From Methanobacterium sp. (GTDB lineage: Archaea > Methanobacteriota > Methanobacteria > Methanobacteriales > Methanobacteriaceae): 30,656 bases of DNA. Of the stretch, positions 30,231-30,656 are shown piece after piece. Position 1 is the first letter of the stretch. Each line of letters opens with the position of its first letter. The notes below the pieces were generated by a model that saw only the letters and a list, made by a program, of their open reading frames with translations, searched no databases and had not been told where the DNA came from. The position numbers and the translations under genes were made by a program. Location: positions 1 to 30,656 of the forward strand of contig DUPR01000006.1 in the NCBI GenBank assembly GCA_012838205.1. Reading direction: 5' to 3'.

Positions 30231-30641
30231 CTAAATTTTAGTAGAAAAGAACACAAATCCCATTACAAATCCAAAAAGGAGTGCTATTATTAAAAGAAGC
30301 ATTATTGTTCCCCATATAGAACTCTCACTTTCTACGGATTCATAGTATTCATCTAGGTCATAGCCTCTCTGATATTTTTTCTGAGGTTTTTTTTGATGGT
30401 TCCTTTCCCATTTCTGGTTGTTGTTTTGGTTTTGATATTTATCATGTTGATATTCAGACTCAGTGTAGTCCACTTGGTCCAGATCATAGGGTGAAGTTCT
30501 CGATTCCTCAGTTTCCCTATATTCGCCCCTTAGATATCTCTTCTTCAAGGGTTTGTATTGGGAGTTAAATAGTTCCATTCCGCATTTAGGACAATAAGTC
30601 TCCCATTTTTTTATTTTAGCACCGCAGTTTTCACATTTCAT
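30231..30641 (-). CDS. Zinc-ribbon membrane protein, function unknown
   Basis: The 136-residue protein starts with a two-Cys-pair zinc ribbon (MKCENCGAKI ... YCPKCGMEL). It continues with about 80 polar residues rich in Tyr, Gln, Asn, Lys and Asp (low-complexity, probably disordered) and ends with one hydrophobic helix (about 109-131, IWGTIMLLLIIALLFGFVMGFVFF). The topology is probably cytosolic ribbon, flexible linker and C-terminal anchor. I take the ATG at 30641, preceded by GAGGT, over 30653. The window ends just upstream, so its operon context is cut. Many archaea carry such zinc-ribbon anchors without assigned roles. Confidence 0.7.
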   Translation of the reverse strand: MKCENCGAKIKKWETYCPKCGMELFNSQYKPLKKRYLRGEYRETEESRTSPYDLDQVDYTESEYQHDKYQNQNNNQKWERNHQKKPQKKYQRGYDLDEYYESVESESSIWGTIMLLLIIALLFGFVMGFVFFSTKI

Positions 30642-30656
30642 CCTGAACCTCATTTA

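Overview
The window is about 30.7 kb of AT-rich archaeal chromosome, almost certainly from a hydrogenotrophic methanogen of the order Methanobacteriales (probably a mesophilic Methanobacterium-like organism; inference). The grounds are archaeal-type Spt5, TFE, SecE, L10/P0 and L12/P1, archaeal AlaRS, coenzyme M biosynthesis (comA), a TfuA of the McrA-thioamidation type, a methanogenesis marker 16 protein and an F420 ligase-like protein, with 'ggtga' or 'ggagg' ribosome binding sites and TTG/GTG starts. There is no sign of phage, IS elements, CRISPR or recent transfer; this is a core genome region.

Layout. 1-170: a compact C/D box guide sRNA with its own TATA box. 167-4032, minus strand: a corrin-pathway reductase, a P-type calcium-pump-like ATPase and a UPF0146 protein. 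4062-12038, plus strand: a RimI-type acetyltransferase, carA-carB, an amidohydrolase with deaminase-type residues, a universal stress protein, a four-CBS protein and an unknown protein. 12098-15268, minus strand: a LarE-like sulfur transferase with a C-terminal extension next to tfuA, an HD hydrolase with a probable frameshift at its N-terminus, and TFE with a duplicated initiation region. 15339-15490: an unexplained structured, GC-richer intergenic island. 15594-19746, minus strand: comA, an orphan soluble ABC ATPase (overlapping comA by 4 bases), a SIMIBI-type GTPase, a 4Fe-4S protein and a CofE-like ligase. 20061-28562, plus strand: a stand-alone pyruvate kinase C-domain protein followed in frame by a tiny Cys-rich ORF, then ftsZ, secE, spt5, rpl11, rpl1, rpl10, rpl12 and alaS. 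28606-29856: the marker 16 protein. 29893-30152, minus strand: a degraded THEP1-type NTPase pseudogene. 30231-30641, minus strand: a zinc-ribbon membrane protein.

How the parts fit. Much of the window serves methanogenesis cofactors: coenzyme M (comA), MCR thioglycine (tfuA and probably the LarE-like protein), marker 16 and F420-like ligation. A second block is the conserved transcription/translation/secretion cluster. The rpl1 gene carries a clear copy of the L1 autoregulatory mRNA site just inside its coding sequence. The best candidates for undescribed biology are the ABC ATPase/GTPase/FeS module downstream of comA, the LarE-like/TfuA pair, the structured island upstream of TFE, and the Cys-rich mini-ORF between the pyruvate kinase-like gene and ftsZ.
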